Source: Strigops habroptila
Lineage: Eukaryota > Chordata > Aves > Psittaciformes > Psittacidae
NCBI RefSeq assembly: GCF_004027225.2
Contig: NC_044289.2
Coordinates: 5,693,761 to 5,757,760, forward strand
Length of the DNA: 64,000 bases
Direction: 5' to 3'
Below the pieces are notes generated by a model that was not told the DNA's origin, did no database searches, and worked only from the letters and a program-made list of their open reading frames with translations. Of this stretch, positions 25,166 through 39,067 are shown one piece after another. The stretch's first letter is position 1. Every line of letters begins with the position of its first letter. A program made the translations under genes and the position numbers.

Positions 25166-28100
25166 CACAGGACATGAAACATATTATCTGTGTTTACCCA
25201 AAGTAAGTGAAGTTTAGCACACTTCATAGGTGATGCAAAAAGAAAATATATGAACAAAATGAAACTTGTGTCCTGTTGTACAAGGGAGATGCACATAAAT
25301 ATGTATAAGGTAGAAAAGATGGTATCAGAGGAAAATAGTGAGATAAATTAAAGCCCTCTTTTGTGCAGCCCAAATTAATTTTCTCTAATTAAAGGCAATA
25401 CTATGATATACTGCTTGGGTTTATATGGTTCCAACTCCAGATGAAAACATTTTGCAGACACAGTTTTTGGAAAAAGTTCTTCTGAAATCTGTCCAGGTAA
25501 AAGCAGGGTGGTGCTGGTCCAGACTACTTCTTATTTTAACAAAAATGTATCTATCTTGTCTGTTTTCTTTCTTAGAAACAAACTAGGAAACTATCAAAAT
25601 AAGCTAGTTGAAAATTATCTCAGGAAAAGCTGACGGAAGCATCAGCATAACCTCTTGTAATTATAGTTTGGGTGAAAAATAGAAGGTGGTCTGTGAATGT
25701 TTATTCAAGTTCTTATTCAGCTGTACTCACAGCTCTGTATCCACTGGCTGTTAGCATTAATAGGCTGTTCTTATGCAAACAGTCATAAAACCCCCATTTC
25801 AAATAATATAATCAGTGGTGAAATGTGAAATCTGCAATTTGTTGCCTTACTGCATAATCTGTAGTGGTGTTTCTGTGCCTTCCTCAGATCATTTTAATAG
25901 GTAATCATTACACAGAAACAGTATTGCTCAAAATTGTTTGAAATTGGGACTGGTTCCATTTGACACACACACACGATGTTACCACTAGTCAAAGCAATAT
26001 CTGTTGCATATAGGTACTGAGAATTTTGCAAATAATTCACATAAAGGAGAAATGGCAAACTCAATGTAATAGATTTGGAGTATTCCTTAGTTTTTATTAG
26101 AGCAGTTAATAAAGCTGGTAAGTTGATATAAAGTTGGATGGAGATCCAAAAAAGTTCTCTTACTTCACAACTGAAAATGATAGTATCTCACTCATGTCAC
26201 ATAAAAAAACGGGAAAATAACTTTCTGTTAATGATCAAATGGGACCGGTTAAGGTCAGTGAGTTATATGCTCATTACTAAATGTAATTAGCATCTTATTA
26301 AATCGAATAGGAATTCAGGTAGTTTTCATATGAAATGTACACCCCATTGACACTGAAAAAGAAAGCAACCCTCTTGGTTATCTTCTGCAAACGAAAAGGT
26401 TTTCCATATTAGGATATTGGCTTTAAACCAACTGATTATTTCATCCCTGTGTGTGGCTCACAATGCAACTGTAAATACGTCCCTCCTTAAGCAAACACAA
26501 AACTAAGGTACCAAGAACCTGGCAGCTATTGCTTTGTGCTCCTCACTCTGCACCACTTCTGGAAGTTCTGTCGCTGCCTGGCAACTTATGTTTCACAGCC
26601 AAGGCTTCTTCCAGTTTCTCTCTGAAACTTGCTTATTGCAAGAACTGGAAAAATGGAGGGCCTGGCCACTAGTCCTGGCCCTGGCCACTAGTGCCTCTGC
26701 AGCCATTACATGCATCAACAAAACTGCTGATGAGCCACTGCGTGCAAAATGAACTGATCTGCACACAGCAATGTGTTAGATTTTGCCTCTTCTCCAAAGT
26801 CTCCATGGACTTTTCTTGTCCACTTCAGAGATTTCTGGAGCAATCACTTAAGTGGCTTTGTAATGTAGCTATTAACTATATTGATGAACAAATGTTGAAA
26901 GAATATGGCTTGTTAAAGGAATTAATTTATTATCCATATTCTGCAGTGTGGTTAACACGATGGGATAGAAGTGGATTACTCTAATTTGCAAAGTGAGGTT
27001 ATAGACATTTCAAGTCCGTTTAAGATGATTCTTAAGCTATACGGTCACCTTTATTTGTAGCAATTTAAACACAGCATACAATAAAACCAGCAGTAAGTGA
27101 TAAGGCACAAGCCAATGACACTCATAAACTAAGCAGGCAGTAGTTTTTCCAAAGATGTGAAAATAAAGAAAAGTTGAGGGGAAAAAATATGCTGCAGAGA
27201 CAAGACTCATAGAAGAAAAGTGAACTCTGAATACTATGTAGCTAGAACATGTAACGAGTACCACAGAGATGAAAAAAGCCATAGTATTGATGCTCCCCTC
27301 CTTCCGCCGGAGACAAGTGTGGAAATGTGGAGTTTACATTTCCATCCCAATAAGCACAGACTATGTTCTGTCTTTGAATATCCTCATGCACATGGATAGT
27401 TGAGGGGCCATCCGGTATGTTAGTAGGACTGGCAGTGGATGAAACCTGTAGTTCCAAGGTATCAGATTCTCTGTGTGATTTTGCTTATTCTGGTAAATTT
27501 CTGGGCCCCAAAATACAGAGTAATTTCAGAATCATTTCAGTGCTCTGTAATGTTCCACAAAGACAATACCTAACTGATTACAGAAAATTTAAAGGGAGGT
27601 TTTAACTAATGCTAAACAATTAAACTAAATGGTGACACACACTCTCATTACTTTCAAGAATTTAATAATACGTTTCTGCCAGCTGTGGCAGTTTGCTGCT
27701 TTTCACAGCAAACAAAAGATACTTTCTTCCTAAGTGAAGCTTCTGTGGCTTGTATCCTACTGTGGCGAATATGATCGTACTTTTCATAGTTGTCTTTTAA
27801 ATACAAAAAAAGCCACTCTATTTCTTTGTACATTCACAAAAAGAGCTTATCTCAAACTAATTGTACCCCAAGGCTAATTCTCAGTAGTCCTTCCCTAAAG
27901 TAGAAAAACTTCCATTGTTGATTGTCAGGCTCTGTTACTGAGCATGTACCTGATGTTCTGAGCTCAATTTGTAACTTGTGGCATTGAACTACTGGTATAA
28001 AAGCTTGATCCTGATTAGATAAGGAAAAATTTCCAATAACAAAATTAAAAGCAGGATTTGGCCAGTCCAAAATTTTCTAAATTAGTTTCTTAAGCTATCG

Positions 28101-31100
28101 AAACTGTTCAGTAAAATTCCACTTACATACATTTATTTTGTTCCTAGTTTGAATTATATCTTCAGGTACACAGCACAGGTAGGTCTGTGGAATGCTGAAA
28201 AATCAAAAAGTGGAGTAGGTTTAGATGACAAATCTTATTCTGTATATAAGTGTAAAGTAAGTTAATAAGAGGGGAGCATAGTATAAAAACACATTTAAAA
28301 TCCAACGTGTTCCACTCTTCTATATATTTTTTCCTAAATTACAAATATATTTTACAAAGCTTGCTTCATTTTATCAGCACTGTTATAATAATCTTGGATT
28401 ATACAACCAAAAGATTTTTGTCTTCTAAATGGCACACATAAATGCACGGTCGACTGCCCATCACTGTTACTAAAATCATTAAATAAACATGTAACTACTT
28501 ATTTCCTGCACTTACATATAATTTTAGGACACACCACTGAGAGGAGTGTCATGGTCTTGAAGCAGGTGCAGCACTCAATCCCCTGGCTTGGTTGACAGAT
28601 ATAATCTCTAGATATGATAGCATTAGTTTTGTAACCACAGAGAAGCAGCTTTTCAACATTCTAAACATACGTAATATACTATATTGGAAGTCTGCCTTTT
28701 TTAAAAGCTTTTGGTGCTCCCTACCTTAAAAAATAACACCAGAGAGCATACAGAAGTGGAGTCCCCATTAGTCTCTAAATAATTTCAGCTCACGTACCTT
28801 TTATTGAGCCAGGCATCAGCAAAAGAAGTCTCATGTCTGTCAATACTTGATGCAAGCAGAGAGAAACGAGGACAAAGACTTGAAACAGATTAGAAGTAGG
28901 AAGTTGGTTTTTTCTTTTTTTTTTTACATTGCTGTCACAGTAACAACCTTCAGAAAACAGGAAGAGATGAAACAGAAGAAAATGAAGTAGCATTTCACTC
29001 TCTTCATATCCTTTATCATTATTCATGTAGGAACCTATAAACAGAATCAACTGTCTTCAAAACACGGGCATTTTGTACACCATATGCAATTGTATCATTC
29101 AGTGAAACACACTGACACAATGCTAGATTTTTTTTCTTTATACCCTTAAATATAATTTGCTTGTAACTTTACAGTAAAGATCTCTCTTAAAATGTATTGG
29201 AAAAGAGGAAAATGGTGGAGAAAAGACACTTGCTACATTTGAAATGCTAAACTTATCCATCATGGGTATTACCCACCAGCTGCTTTGAATGGTGCCCTGC
29301 AATAGGGTAGAAAAGCAGTAGCCAGGAGGGAAAATGCTTCAAGAATGCTAAAAGTGTTTAGGTCATGTGCAACAAACTTCCCTAAAATTTGTGAAAAGCC
29401 ATAGGGAAAACAGGATAAGGGACAGTCAAAAGAAGTGAAAAGATCCTTTCAAGAGTTTAGGTTTTATTTGTGGGTTTACTTCCTAAAGAGCGCTCAGGTA
29501 AAGTGGGCAGCAGAGCCAGGGTGTCCTGTTAGGGGCCAGCTGTTCTTCAGGCAAACACCATTTAAAATAGGGACTGCAAATGGCTACTTCCTCTTGCTAT
29601 TAGACTGAATCCCAAACTGGAATATGCATTCCCTATAATGTTACAAAATCAGCATATCTGGCCTGTAAAAATTCCTTAGGAACACTGTATTATGGAAGAT
29701 GTAGCTTTTAACCTTACTGTAATGAGCACCTGTCCAGTTCAGATGGCTGCAGCCTATATCTTGTGAATTGCATAGTGGAGAAACTGTAACGTTAAGATTG
29801 TCCAATATCCACTCTAGTGGAAGCTCTTTCTTTTAGTAATTCAGATGACAGACTAATGCCAGAGGTGTCAGTGGATCTTCACTCTATGCAGCTTTCTTGA
29901 TCTTGGAGAATGTTGCTTGCTGTTTAGATTGCTTTTAGTTTGTTTCTGGACCCTATTTTAGGAGGCTTCTAATTTGGGAGGTGGAGAAATATTTTTGTCT
30001 TATTCTTCCTATCTTTCTTGCCTGTCATTTAGTTATTCAGGGGACACACACAAAAAAAAAAAAAAACCCACCTTTGACAGGGCCTAGTACTGTTGCTTAA
30101 AATCCTTCTAGTTTCTATTACACCCTTAAATGCTCCCAGTAATTGGTAATGGCACTGCAAATGCTCAAAATCAGTGAATCTAGAAAACTGCTTGACACTG
30201 TGAACTGCTTTACAATTACTCATGCTGCTTATCATGACAGACTCATTCTGTCCATATGGATGAAACTACTTGCAGCAGCTAGTTTCAGCTCTCCTGGGAG
30301 ATACTTTCCTAAAGGAATGGATTCTCACATATAAGTGAGATCTTCTGGAGGAGTAGTGCATGCTACAGTCAACAAACTAACAGAGAAAAAAAGATGCACA
30401 TCTTAGAATAGAATACTGGCAGGAATCAAATCATACAAACAGATGATTATGGGCATTTTACATAACCAGTCACAACTAGTTTCTCTTCAGTTTTATCACA
30501 TATCTGAAGTCCATTATATTTTATTCCACTTTGAGACTATTATCATTCTAAGTTAAGGTGAACTTAATTAAAAGGAACACTTTAAACAGTTCTAATAATT
30601 ACAGCAGTATGCTGGAACTAGTGACAACTCTAAAACATATATAATCTTTTTAAAATCATTATTTAGAACACTCAGTAGCATATCAAATTCTAAATGCTAA
30701 AACTGAAAACTTCTTATCCCAGGAGGCTTAAAGAAGCAATAATTAAATAAAGCAAGTTACAACTAAAACAAGTGACTGCATGGATGTTTGCCACTATCAC
30801 ATAAGTTTCAGGGTTTAGCAAAGTCTTTTGAAGCTTAATCTAAAATCTCTAAATCTTGAATTAAGTGACTGGAGCCCCCTGGACTCCACAGCATCCCATG
30901 ATTCTTCCCATTTACATGGATGCTGTAATGGCTAGGAGTATTTGAACTCTACACTTAATACAGAGGACCAGTATTGCACTGCATTAGTTCTATTTGAAAT
31001 TAAGTGATTTTTGTTTTCTCTTACCAACCTATTTTTGGGTGTCATTTCTTAAGCTGGAATCTCTATGTAAGACTACTTACATTCATTTAAGTTCAAAACA

Positions 31101-34100
31101 TAATCCTGCTCAGATAAACCTGATTAACTTCAGTTGGCTCAATATACAGCAAAATATCTGGCTTAACTATGTAGAAAGACTGCCAGGTACTACACAGTAG
31201 GGAGTATGTGGTGCTATACTGTACTTCACTCTCAATTCAGATCTTAAACCCACACACCATTGGTGTGCATTTCTAGGGTCAAAGAACCTGTGGAAAAGGC
31301 TCTGTCAGGTGTCTAAAGCCCTGCACCCTTCAAAGACACCTACAGGGGTTTTAGTCAAAGATGTGATTGAGTGATATTAGCAATAAATATCCTATACTAA
31401 TAAGGAAATAAATTTCAAAGATCCCACCAACTACCTGATTTAAAGTACTTTACAAACTTAAATTAAAAGAAAGCAACTTACAGGATTGTAAACTATTAAT
31501 TTTTCTTTTGAGGACAATGATGCTAAGGACAGCATACAACTCCTTACTGTCAGCAGAAGATACAGATACTGGAATGATCACTTCCAGTTGCTAGCCTATC
31601 ACTGACAGCTAGCGCAAGGTGCCGGTGTTCATGAACTCCCTTGACTGACTGAACAAAACTTCTACTTAAATATTAGTATAATAAAGTAATAGTGAACCAC
31701 GGGGTACTTTAAACACTGCTGGTTTAACGAAAAAAAAAGCTTGGTAGTGCACCCTACCCTAATTCAGGCGCTTTCTAATCCTCAACTCAAAATAGCAAAA
31801 TGGAACTGATACATTTCCGGATTAGCCCAAAAATGACAGTTACTCTTGCTTTACTTCAAAGCTATTTCTGCCTTTGCTCTTTTCTCAGTTTGACTTCATA
31901 CCTTAAAATGTCTCATAACAGAAGTAGTGACTTCACCTTTTCACTTGCTCTTAAGGGATGTATCCGATCTTAGAAGGCTGCAAGTTCCACCAGCAGTGTG
32001 CACACTGCTAGAACCGTAGTAGCAAAGTTGAGAGCCTCAGTCCCCTGCAGAATGAGGCTGAAAATGTGTGACTGCCTAATCTCCTGAAACCCTCACAGGC
32101 TTTCAGTGATAACATTTCTCGCTCTAACTGTGACTTTGGGAAATCCTGCTACTTGTTAACAAGTCATTGTTCCTGAAGTTTTGCCCTGCTTCATGTTATA
32201 ATAGTACAAAGCAATTAGGAAACATGTTGATTGAACTTTGAATTTCTTGTACCATACCCTGAGGACAACAAATATTTTTGGCACGGCACTTCCACAATCG
32301 TGTAGTATCAGCAAAATTGGTTTATTTATTTTTTTAAACACTGTACCAGAATACAGTATTAAAACCTGTAGAGTGTGATCTCTAATACCTTTCCTTCACT
32401 CTAGAATAGCACTGCTTTGATCATTAGTATATAGTTTTCTATATTTTTGATTCTCCTTTTCTTGAATATCTATAAATGAAAACATTCAAAGTCTTTAATC
32501 AATAAGAACATTTTTAGCTAAAATATATTTTAGTGTATAAGTAAACATTGTATTGGCCCTTTGATCTCTTCATGCAATTTGTATGAGAGAATATTTCCTA
32601 TTCTACTTCTCATGCTGGTACTTTTCTCAGGTCCAGCCACAAGAAATACTTTCTAGTTTATTTTATGTCTTTATTTAAAATTGGCACCACTTCTTTCTAA
32701 AAAGAAACTGATCTAACACATCTGTTGGTTTTGTAACACTGTTGTTGGCTTCACAATAGACAAAAAAAAAAATAAAAATAGGACTGTTAGTGCTTACAAA
32801 ATCTAAAAACCTCAAAGGATTTCCAGGCTTTTGTCCTTTGATCAAATTCTCTCCTGTGCATTTGCCTTGTTAGGAAAGAGTTAACAACCTCCAGCCAGCA
32901 GTCTGTAATCAACAGGTTGCTCTATCAGAAAAATAATATCCCTAATCCATCTTTTAAAGTTTAGGAGGTTGGACTAAATGATGAAGGAATAGTGGTTAAA
33001 GCCCTCTTAAAAACAGAAGTGGGGACAGGAAAATGCTGTGTGTTACAGGAAAAAATCTTTCTCTTGCTAAGTGAAAGAACCATCACGTTAAGAAAATTAT
33101 AACTTTTAAATTTCTGTCTCACCATCTAGAATTTAATTATATCTCTGTCTGTATAGAATGATAACAAAACACTTGCTAACCTTTTGGTGGCCAATTCACA
33201 GGCAGATGGAGAGGTTCAGGTCTCTGGAATAGCGTTGGAAGAAAAGCAGCATCCTGTTTTCTTTTTTCAGTGTCTTTCTCTTCTCTTTTTTTTTAAGCAT
33301 GTGAAAATTGACAGGTGGGTGGTGGGGTGTGTGCGGAGAGAGGAGGGGGTGAAGCCAGCCCACGCCTGGTGTAGGAAGAGTTTTAATGGCCGATGCTGGT
33401 AATATGGTTTGCTGCTACAGTGTCTGCACTACTGCAGCTCTGTGTGTGGGCGTAAAGAAACGACACGACTGGGTTTGAAACCATTACACTGAAGATTTGC
33501 AAACAGTTAAAAACATAAAAACAACACAACCCCATCAGGCACAAATGAAAAATTATTGCTGTCTTTGCTTTTATCTTTTCCCAAGGTTTGTTTGGTGGGT
33601 TTTATGTGTGGTTTGTTGTTTGGTTTTTTTTTAATTGAGCAGATATAATCCAGTCAAGTTTTTTCCTCAGCCTCTAAATTAAAAAAAAAAAAAAAAAAAA
33701 AAAGGTGAATTAAGTATTTAGGAAGGGGTTTGATTTTACACAGGGTGAGCATTTTGTTATGGTTTTTGCTGCTATTTTTTAATTAACCCAAAGAGCTTGT
33801 ATTCCAAAAGGCATCCAGATTTCCACAGTAAAAGTCTTCAGAGGACACCTATATTTCTGTCTCTGAATATGCTAAACAGGTACCCAAATCTTGATAGCAC
33901 CAAGTATTACAGTACAATAGACAGAGCAGCCACTCCACAACCAACCAGGTAGGAAATCTTAGACCATGACAGTTCCCTTGAATATTCCACGAAACACAAC
34001 CAAGGAGAAATGGGACATCCTGGCAGCCCATTTGTGTTCAGCAGCCCAGCAATGTGCCAGGCTTCCTGATCCAAATCAGACAGAAAACAGACTTCAATGT

Positions 34101-36725
34101 TTGTTGTAACTACTGGCTATGACAGAGACCAACAGGAGTGAGACAAAGGGACTGTTCTCTACAGTATCATGGGAGTGAGAAGAAAATGCTATTTAAGCTA
34201 AAATACAATTGCTATTGCAAGAGAATGTGAATATAAATGGTTATGAATACACTGGTTTTGGGAGGGACAGGTGGAAGTCTTTTGTCAGACAAACGAGAAC
34301 ACTTCTCAAACATATTTTAGGCCACAAAGACTTAAACAGAGACAAAACAGTTTTGTAAAGGAGCTTAAAAACTTTAAGAAACCTTTATGACTTGGCTGCT
34401 CCATGACCGTAAGGGATGAGCCCTTGTTAAATGCCTGTATTCATGTATGTACGAGAGAAGACATCCAGCTTGAAAACAGTGTGCTTGGACACAAGGCGTA
34501 TGCATTCTTGAATGTAATGGTTTAGGTGTGCATTTTCTCAAATATTCAAATGAGCCCCAAATCAACCAGGATTTCTGTTGCATTTGGTATTCTGCAGGGA
34601 GAGAACAAAAAGCAGGGCATCTGGATACACAGGCAAAGGGGAGTGGGGAGAGGAGACACTTTGTGATGCTCATATTGCTGTTTAGTGCTATATAGTATCA
34701 CTGGCAGTTCTTCACCCCATATCCTGGCCACGGTGTGAAGGAATCAGCTGAGAGATCCCAGTGTCGAGGACCCAGAGCTGAATGCCAAATCATCAGAATT
34801 CAGTGTGTGAGTAAAAACAGCAAGACTGGACTTGAGACTACTAATCCCAAACTTTAACAAAGAATCTGATAAAGGTAGTTAAACAATCAATCTCACTACA
34901 GTGAATTAAAAACGATCTTCAGTTCTATATCTATCTGGTAAAACTGCCAAAGAGATACTACTACTAATACACAGAAGTACAGCCTGACTTGCTATTAAGT
35001 GGGGTCTGGCTACTAGCCGCAGTAGAAGCTTCAATTCTTCTTTCATGTATAAACTAGCTGAGGTCAGTTCCAGGAAAGTTTTGCCAGAGAAACTTTTGCC
35101 AGAGAATCTTCGGCCTCAGCTGATGCAGAAAAGTGCGTGTTTGGAAAGAAAAGAAATATGGCTCCCAGCAGGGTTACATTCATGCAGACTAAGGGCAACT
35201 GTATAACATGCTGTGGATTGCAAACTGAAATTGCTTAAATCAATTAAGTAAAACTGGTAATTTCTCTAGTATTGTAAATTTTTGGTGTGTATAGAAGTAC
35301 AAAAGACAGGTTTTACCTTTCTTGTTACTTTGTCTTTCTCTATATTCTAAATTAATCTTTGTGTACTCTCTGCAAAAAGTGAAGACACTTTTTGGCCAGT
35401 TAACACAGTGCATTGTTAGTGAGTAGTATCATTTGAATCCTTTACTATAAGTCATATTAAAAAAAAAATAAAAATACTAATTACAATTTTCTTGACACAG
35501 TTTGAAAACTGTAGTAGCAAAATATACAGCCCGAGGCAGTAACTCTAAAAGGTGTATGTTGCTTAGTTTTGTCTCAGTATGTCATGGACAACTACCTATA
35601 GTGACTCTAGTAGTTGTACTTTCAAGCCACTGCAGCATTCACCATTTCTGCCATGGTACTGGCCACTTTGCTGCAGATAAAGTAACATCTGGAATGTCTA
35701 AATTTACCTAATCCTCCTCTGAGGAATCATTGCATGATATTGCTACCAGTTATCACAAAGAGCAATATTTCTTTTATAGATGTGAACTCCTAAGTTTGAG
35801 TGTACAGAAGTCGTGGTTACCTGCACAACTTCCATTTGACCAAAGGCACATTTCCTCCGTGGTACTTAACATGATTTTTCTCCCACAAAGATCAAGTTCT
35901 GTAAATTGACAGAATCTTTTAAAGCAAGTATTAAAAATCTGAGAAAAAATGAAAACAAGTAATATTTAAAGCAGGAGGAATGAAAGCATTCTAGTAAAGT
36001 GACAGCCAACTATTGACTTCATTTCGATACTGCATGACAACTATTTAAGATTCATATGGCACTTTGGTCTGTTTGTTGAGATAGCAAGAACCACCACCCT
36101 AAAGAGAAATGTAACCCCTCATGTATTGGTCAGGCCCTACTGAAAAAAGTCCAAGAGAAAAGAACTTTAAGACAAAAATGTGCTTGAACAGCAAAAGGGA
36201 GAGACACAGCTTCATGAGAAGCAAACATGGGTCTACTTGCCAAAGAAAAGCCAGTAGAAGGAAAAAAAACAAAACACAAGGCAAAAGTAATAGATCCCAT
36301 AGGGAATAGACTCAAGGGCTGCTGCAAAAATGCTAAGGCAATCACAAAAATTAAAAGATTCAGCTGGTTGTGCTTACAACCTAAATGTTTCGCTAAGAAT
36401 TTTATTTCTTCTTTAAAGTGCTCGCATTATTTTCACATCCATGCAGACATGGGAGGGAAGGCTAGCCTCAAACCATCTCCCATTAAAATCCCACAGAGCT
36501 TTTTCGCAAATTGAGATTTAATATATTTTAGGTAAGGCTCTAAATGCTGAATCATCATCATCATACAGGCTTGATTTAGGGGTTTATTTGGTTTGGGGTT
36601 TTAGTATTAATTCAGCATAAGCACGTCTGGTGAAGGACTGTTTTATGGATTAATTCACAAGGATAGGCTACAACCCAAGAAAAGACTTAGACATCTTAGA
36701 GAAAAAGCAGATGTGTGAGTCTAGT
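25166..36725. other. Gene-free region, presumed ZNF831 5' intron or upstream
   Basis: About 11.6 kb without a supported gene. An acceptor at the start of the ZNF831 large exon means 5' non-coding exons lie at higher coordinates, but I could not place them. Homopolymer A runs occur at 30052-30066 and 33681-33704, and a 15-bp tandem duplication (ttttgccagagaaac type) near 35080-35110. Confidence 0.5.
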
Positions 36726-36781
36726 CTTTGCTTCTAGAGTACCAGGTGGCGGGGTGGAAATGAGGAGAGCTCCCATTACTC
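36726..36781 (+). repeat. 56-bp diverged repeat, copy 1
   Basis: Aligns without gaps to 39012-39067 at 44 of 56 positions. It contains CAGGTG, GAGAGCTCC and ATTACTC. Not recognised as any known avian repeat. Confidence 0.6.
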
Positions 36782-39011
36782 CTCCTTGGTCAAGTCATTC
36801 TTTTGCTGACAGTTAAAAGGTTAAAAAGTGAGGTGTGCTATTGTGCCTTCTCTACAAAATAGATGTTTTGCAGAAGGAATATGAAAGGTCTTCCCAGGTC
36901 TTTTACACTGCTGGAATAATGAGCTATAGTATTTTCAGGCTTATCACTCACAAATATGAGTAATTACAATTATGATGCACTTAAAAGCAATGTAGCTTTC
37001 AGAATAACAGTTGCTGCAACTCAAAAAGTCACCAAGGCTAGCTGCTTTTTACACATGCACAAACTAGAGTATAGTCATCCTAATTATTCCATCTGTTTCT
37101 TGTTTGTCATAGAAAAACATAAATTCAGGGTTTCTGACAGTATTCAGAAACGCTCTAAAAGCCACCAGCTACACCAGCTTAAATGTCCTTTATGGAAAAT
37201 GAGACTAGAATTTGACAGGGTCATTGATCATTTGAACCAACTTTCAGATCAATGTCAAAACTCATTAAGGCATCAACTAGGACTGTAGAAACAGCAGTCC
37301 TGTCACCATGACCCCAGGGCAGTACCAGTCACCGAGGTAAGCCCATGTTCCACACCATGCAGCCAACTGAACTATTTTTTTTTGTTGTTGTCGTTCTCCC
37401 CATAAGTTTATATGTAGGTTTATGTAGTTTATGTAGTTCTGTGTAGCTGGGCTTTTTTCTCAACATGTTGTCAAGGAAACCTTACTTTCTTGTAGCTTAG
37501 TATCCAGCTCTTGATTGCTACAGACACAAAACAATTTAGGGTTTTGAACTGATTGATACACTTTCCTACCCGCTGTGAATGCTCTTAATACCATAGGCTG
37601 GATAGAGTGGAAGGAAGACCTGGTTCTTGAAGATTCAGTCCTTCCAAAATGCCTGTGGGAAATCTGCCAATTAACACTTCTATGTATTAATTTAATTATT
37701 TTACATCTTTTATATTTTTTACATATGTAAATATTTTACACTCTATTATGCTGTATGCTATCCACTGAAAAATAGCCCTGTAATCTTACTGTTGTCCTCT
37801 TAATTTACTTCTATCACAATTCCTTTCATGTTATTGTCTTTGAACAATGTTGAGTTCCTCTTCTTTTGGATTATGTGAGAGCTGCCTGCTAAATTTCAAT
37901 AATTAAGTTCAAGTTGCACATTTCTTGTATCCCTTTCTTTCTTGATCTTACCTAATATTTACACAGTTTTTCACTGGGAATAAAGGTACTCTATGTATAA
38001 TGTACACAGAATTTATGATGCACTCCAGGGAACAACTGCTCTTCAGTGCCCAGGTGTGCACACAGTAGTGCCCACTCTGCCCACGGTTAGCTTCCTGTGG
38101 AGCACACTACTCACACCCACATGGCAAAGCACTAGGTCGGTCTCAGGGTTGGCACCTATTGATTATGTCTCATGCCTGCTGCCTGACAAGCTCTTTAGGC
38201 ATGCTGTATAAAACACTTACCTGCTCCACGCATGCCACATAAGTATTCCAGTTCTTATCACAGGCTTGAACATGCCATTTGAATTTTCACCCCCATGAAG
38301 ATGATCAGTGAAACATTCCGAATGCCTCACACTACTGGATAACTTCAATATAAAGATGGGAAGTGGTCATGTGAAAAGAGTACTTGTAGCTTCCTGTCAG
38401 AATGAAGTATATTATTGCACTGGACTTGTATTTCAGTTGTATATCATGGTAAAAGGTATTTCTGTCATTCTCTCCTTTGGGTTTCATGGAGCTATGCTTC
38501 TATCTGTTGTCAAGGAAACACCAATTTTTCCCCCCCCCTTGCTCATTAATGTCTGCATTTTTGTTTCCATAGCTACAAAGCAACCTGTGTTTTAAAATAG
38601 CAGTAATTGGATTACTGTGATTTTTTGTATTTTATTGACACCACTAATGGCCCTCTTTTCAAAAGCAGACACCAAAACTGTATCAGCAGTTTTTCAGCTA
38701 TTAACATTTGTTATCTCCTTGTCCTGAAATACTGGGTACATGCTAAGAAAAGTCTTCAGCATCCAAACACTCACTGCACCCAGACTTAGACTCTATAAAT
38801 GGGACTCTAACTTAAAGTCATTGAGTTCTTGACAGGAATGGGCAAGCTGTTGTTGTATTTAAATGCAATTTTCTGTCCATGCTAATAAGTTATATGCAAA
38901 CCCGTGGAGATTTAACCTGTTTGCTCTGCTGTTACAAGCTACTAAAGATTCCTTAAATAACCGCAAAGAAATGTGACAGTTAACTTTTAATTGTAGGTTT
39001 CCCCAACCATG

Positions 39012-39067
39012 CTTTGCTTGTGAAGTATCAGGTGATATGGCGGTAATGAAGAGAGCTCCAATTACTC
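39012..39067 (+). repeat. 56-bp diverged repeat, copy 2
   Basis: The direct-orientation partner of 36726-36781. It contains the CAGGTG E-box and TAAT/ATTA homeodomain-type cores. It could be a duplicated regulatory element or a fragment of an ancient repeat family. Confidence 0.6.

Noticed and set aside
27037-27457. Two overlapping minus-strand frames, one hydrophobic, one with a CAYWD motif recalling adhesion-GPCR GPS sites
   Set aside because: The resemblance is a few residues; the hydrophobic part is T-rich low complexity and no further family motif follows.
32960-32990. ggttggactaaatgatga resembling the CR1 3' end
   Set aside because: Too short to support an element call.
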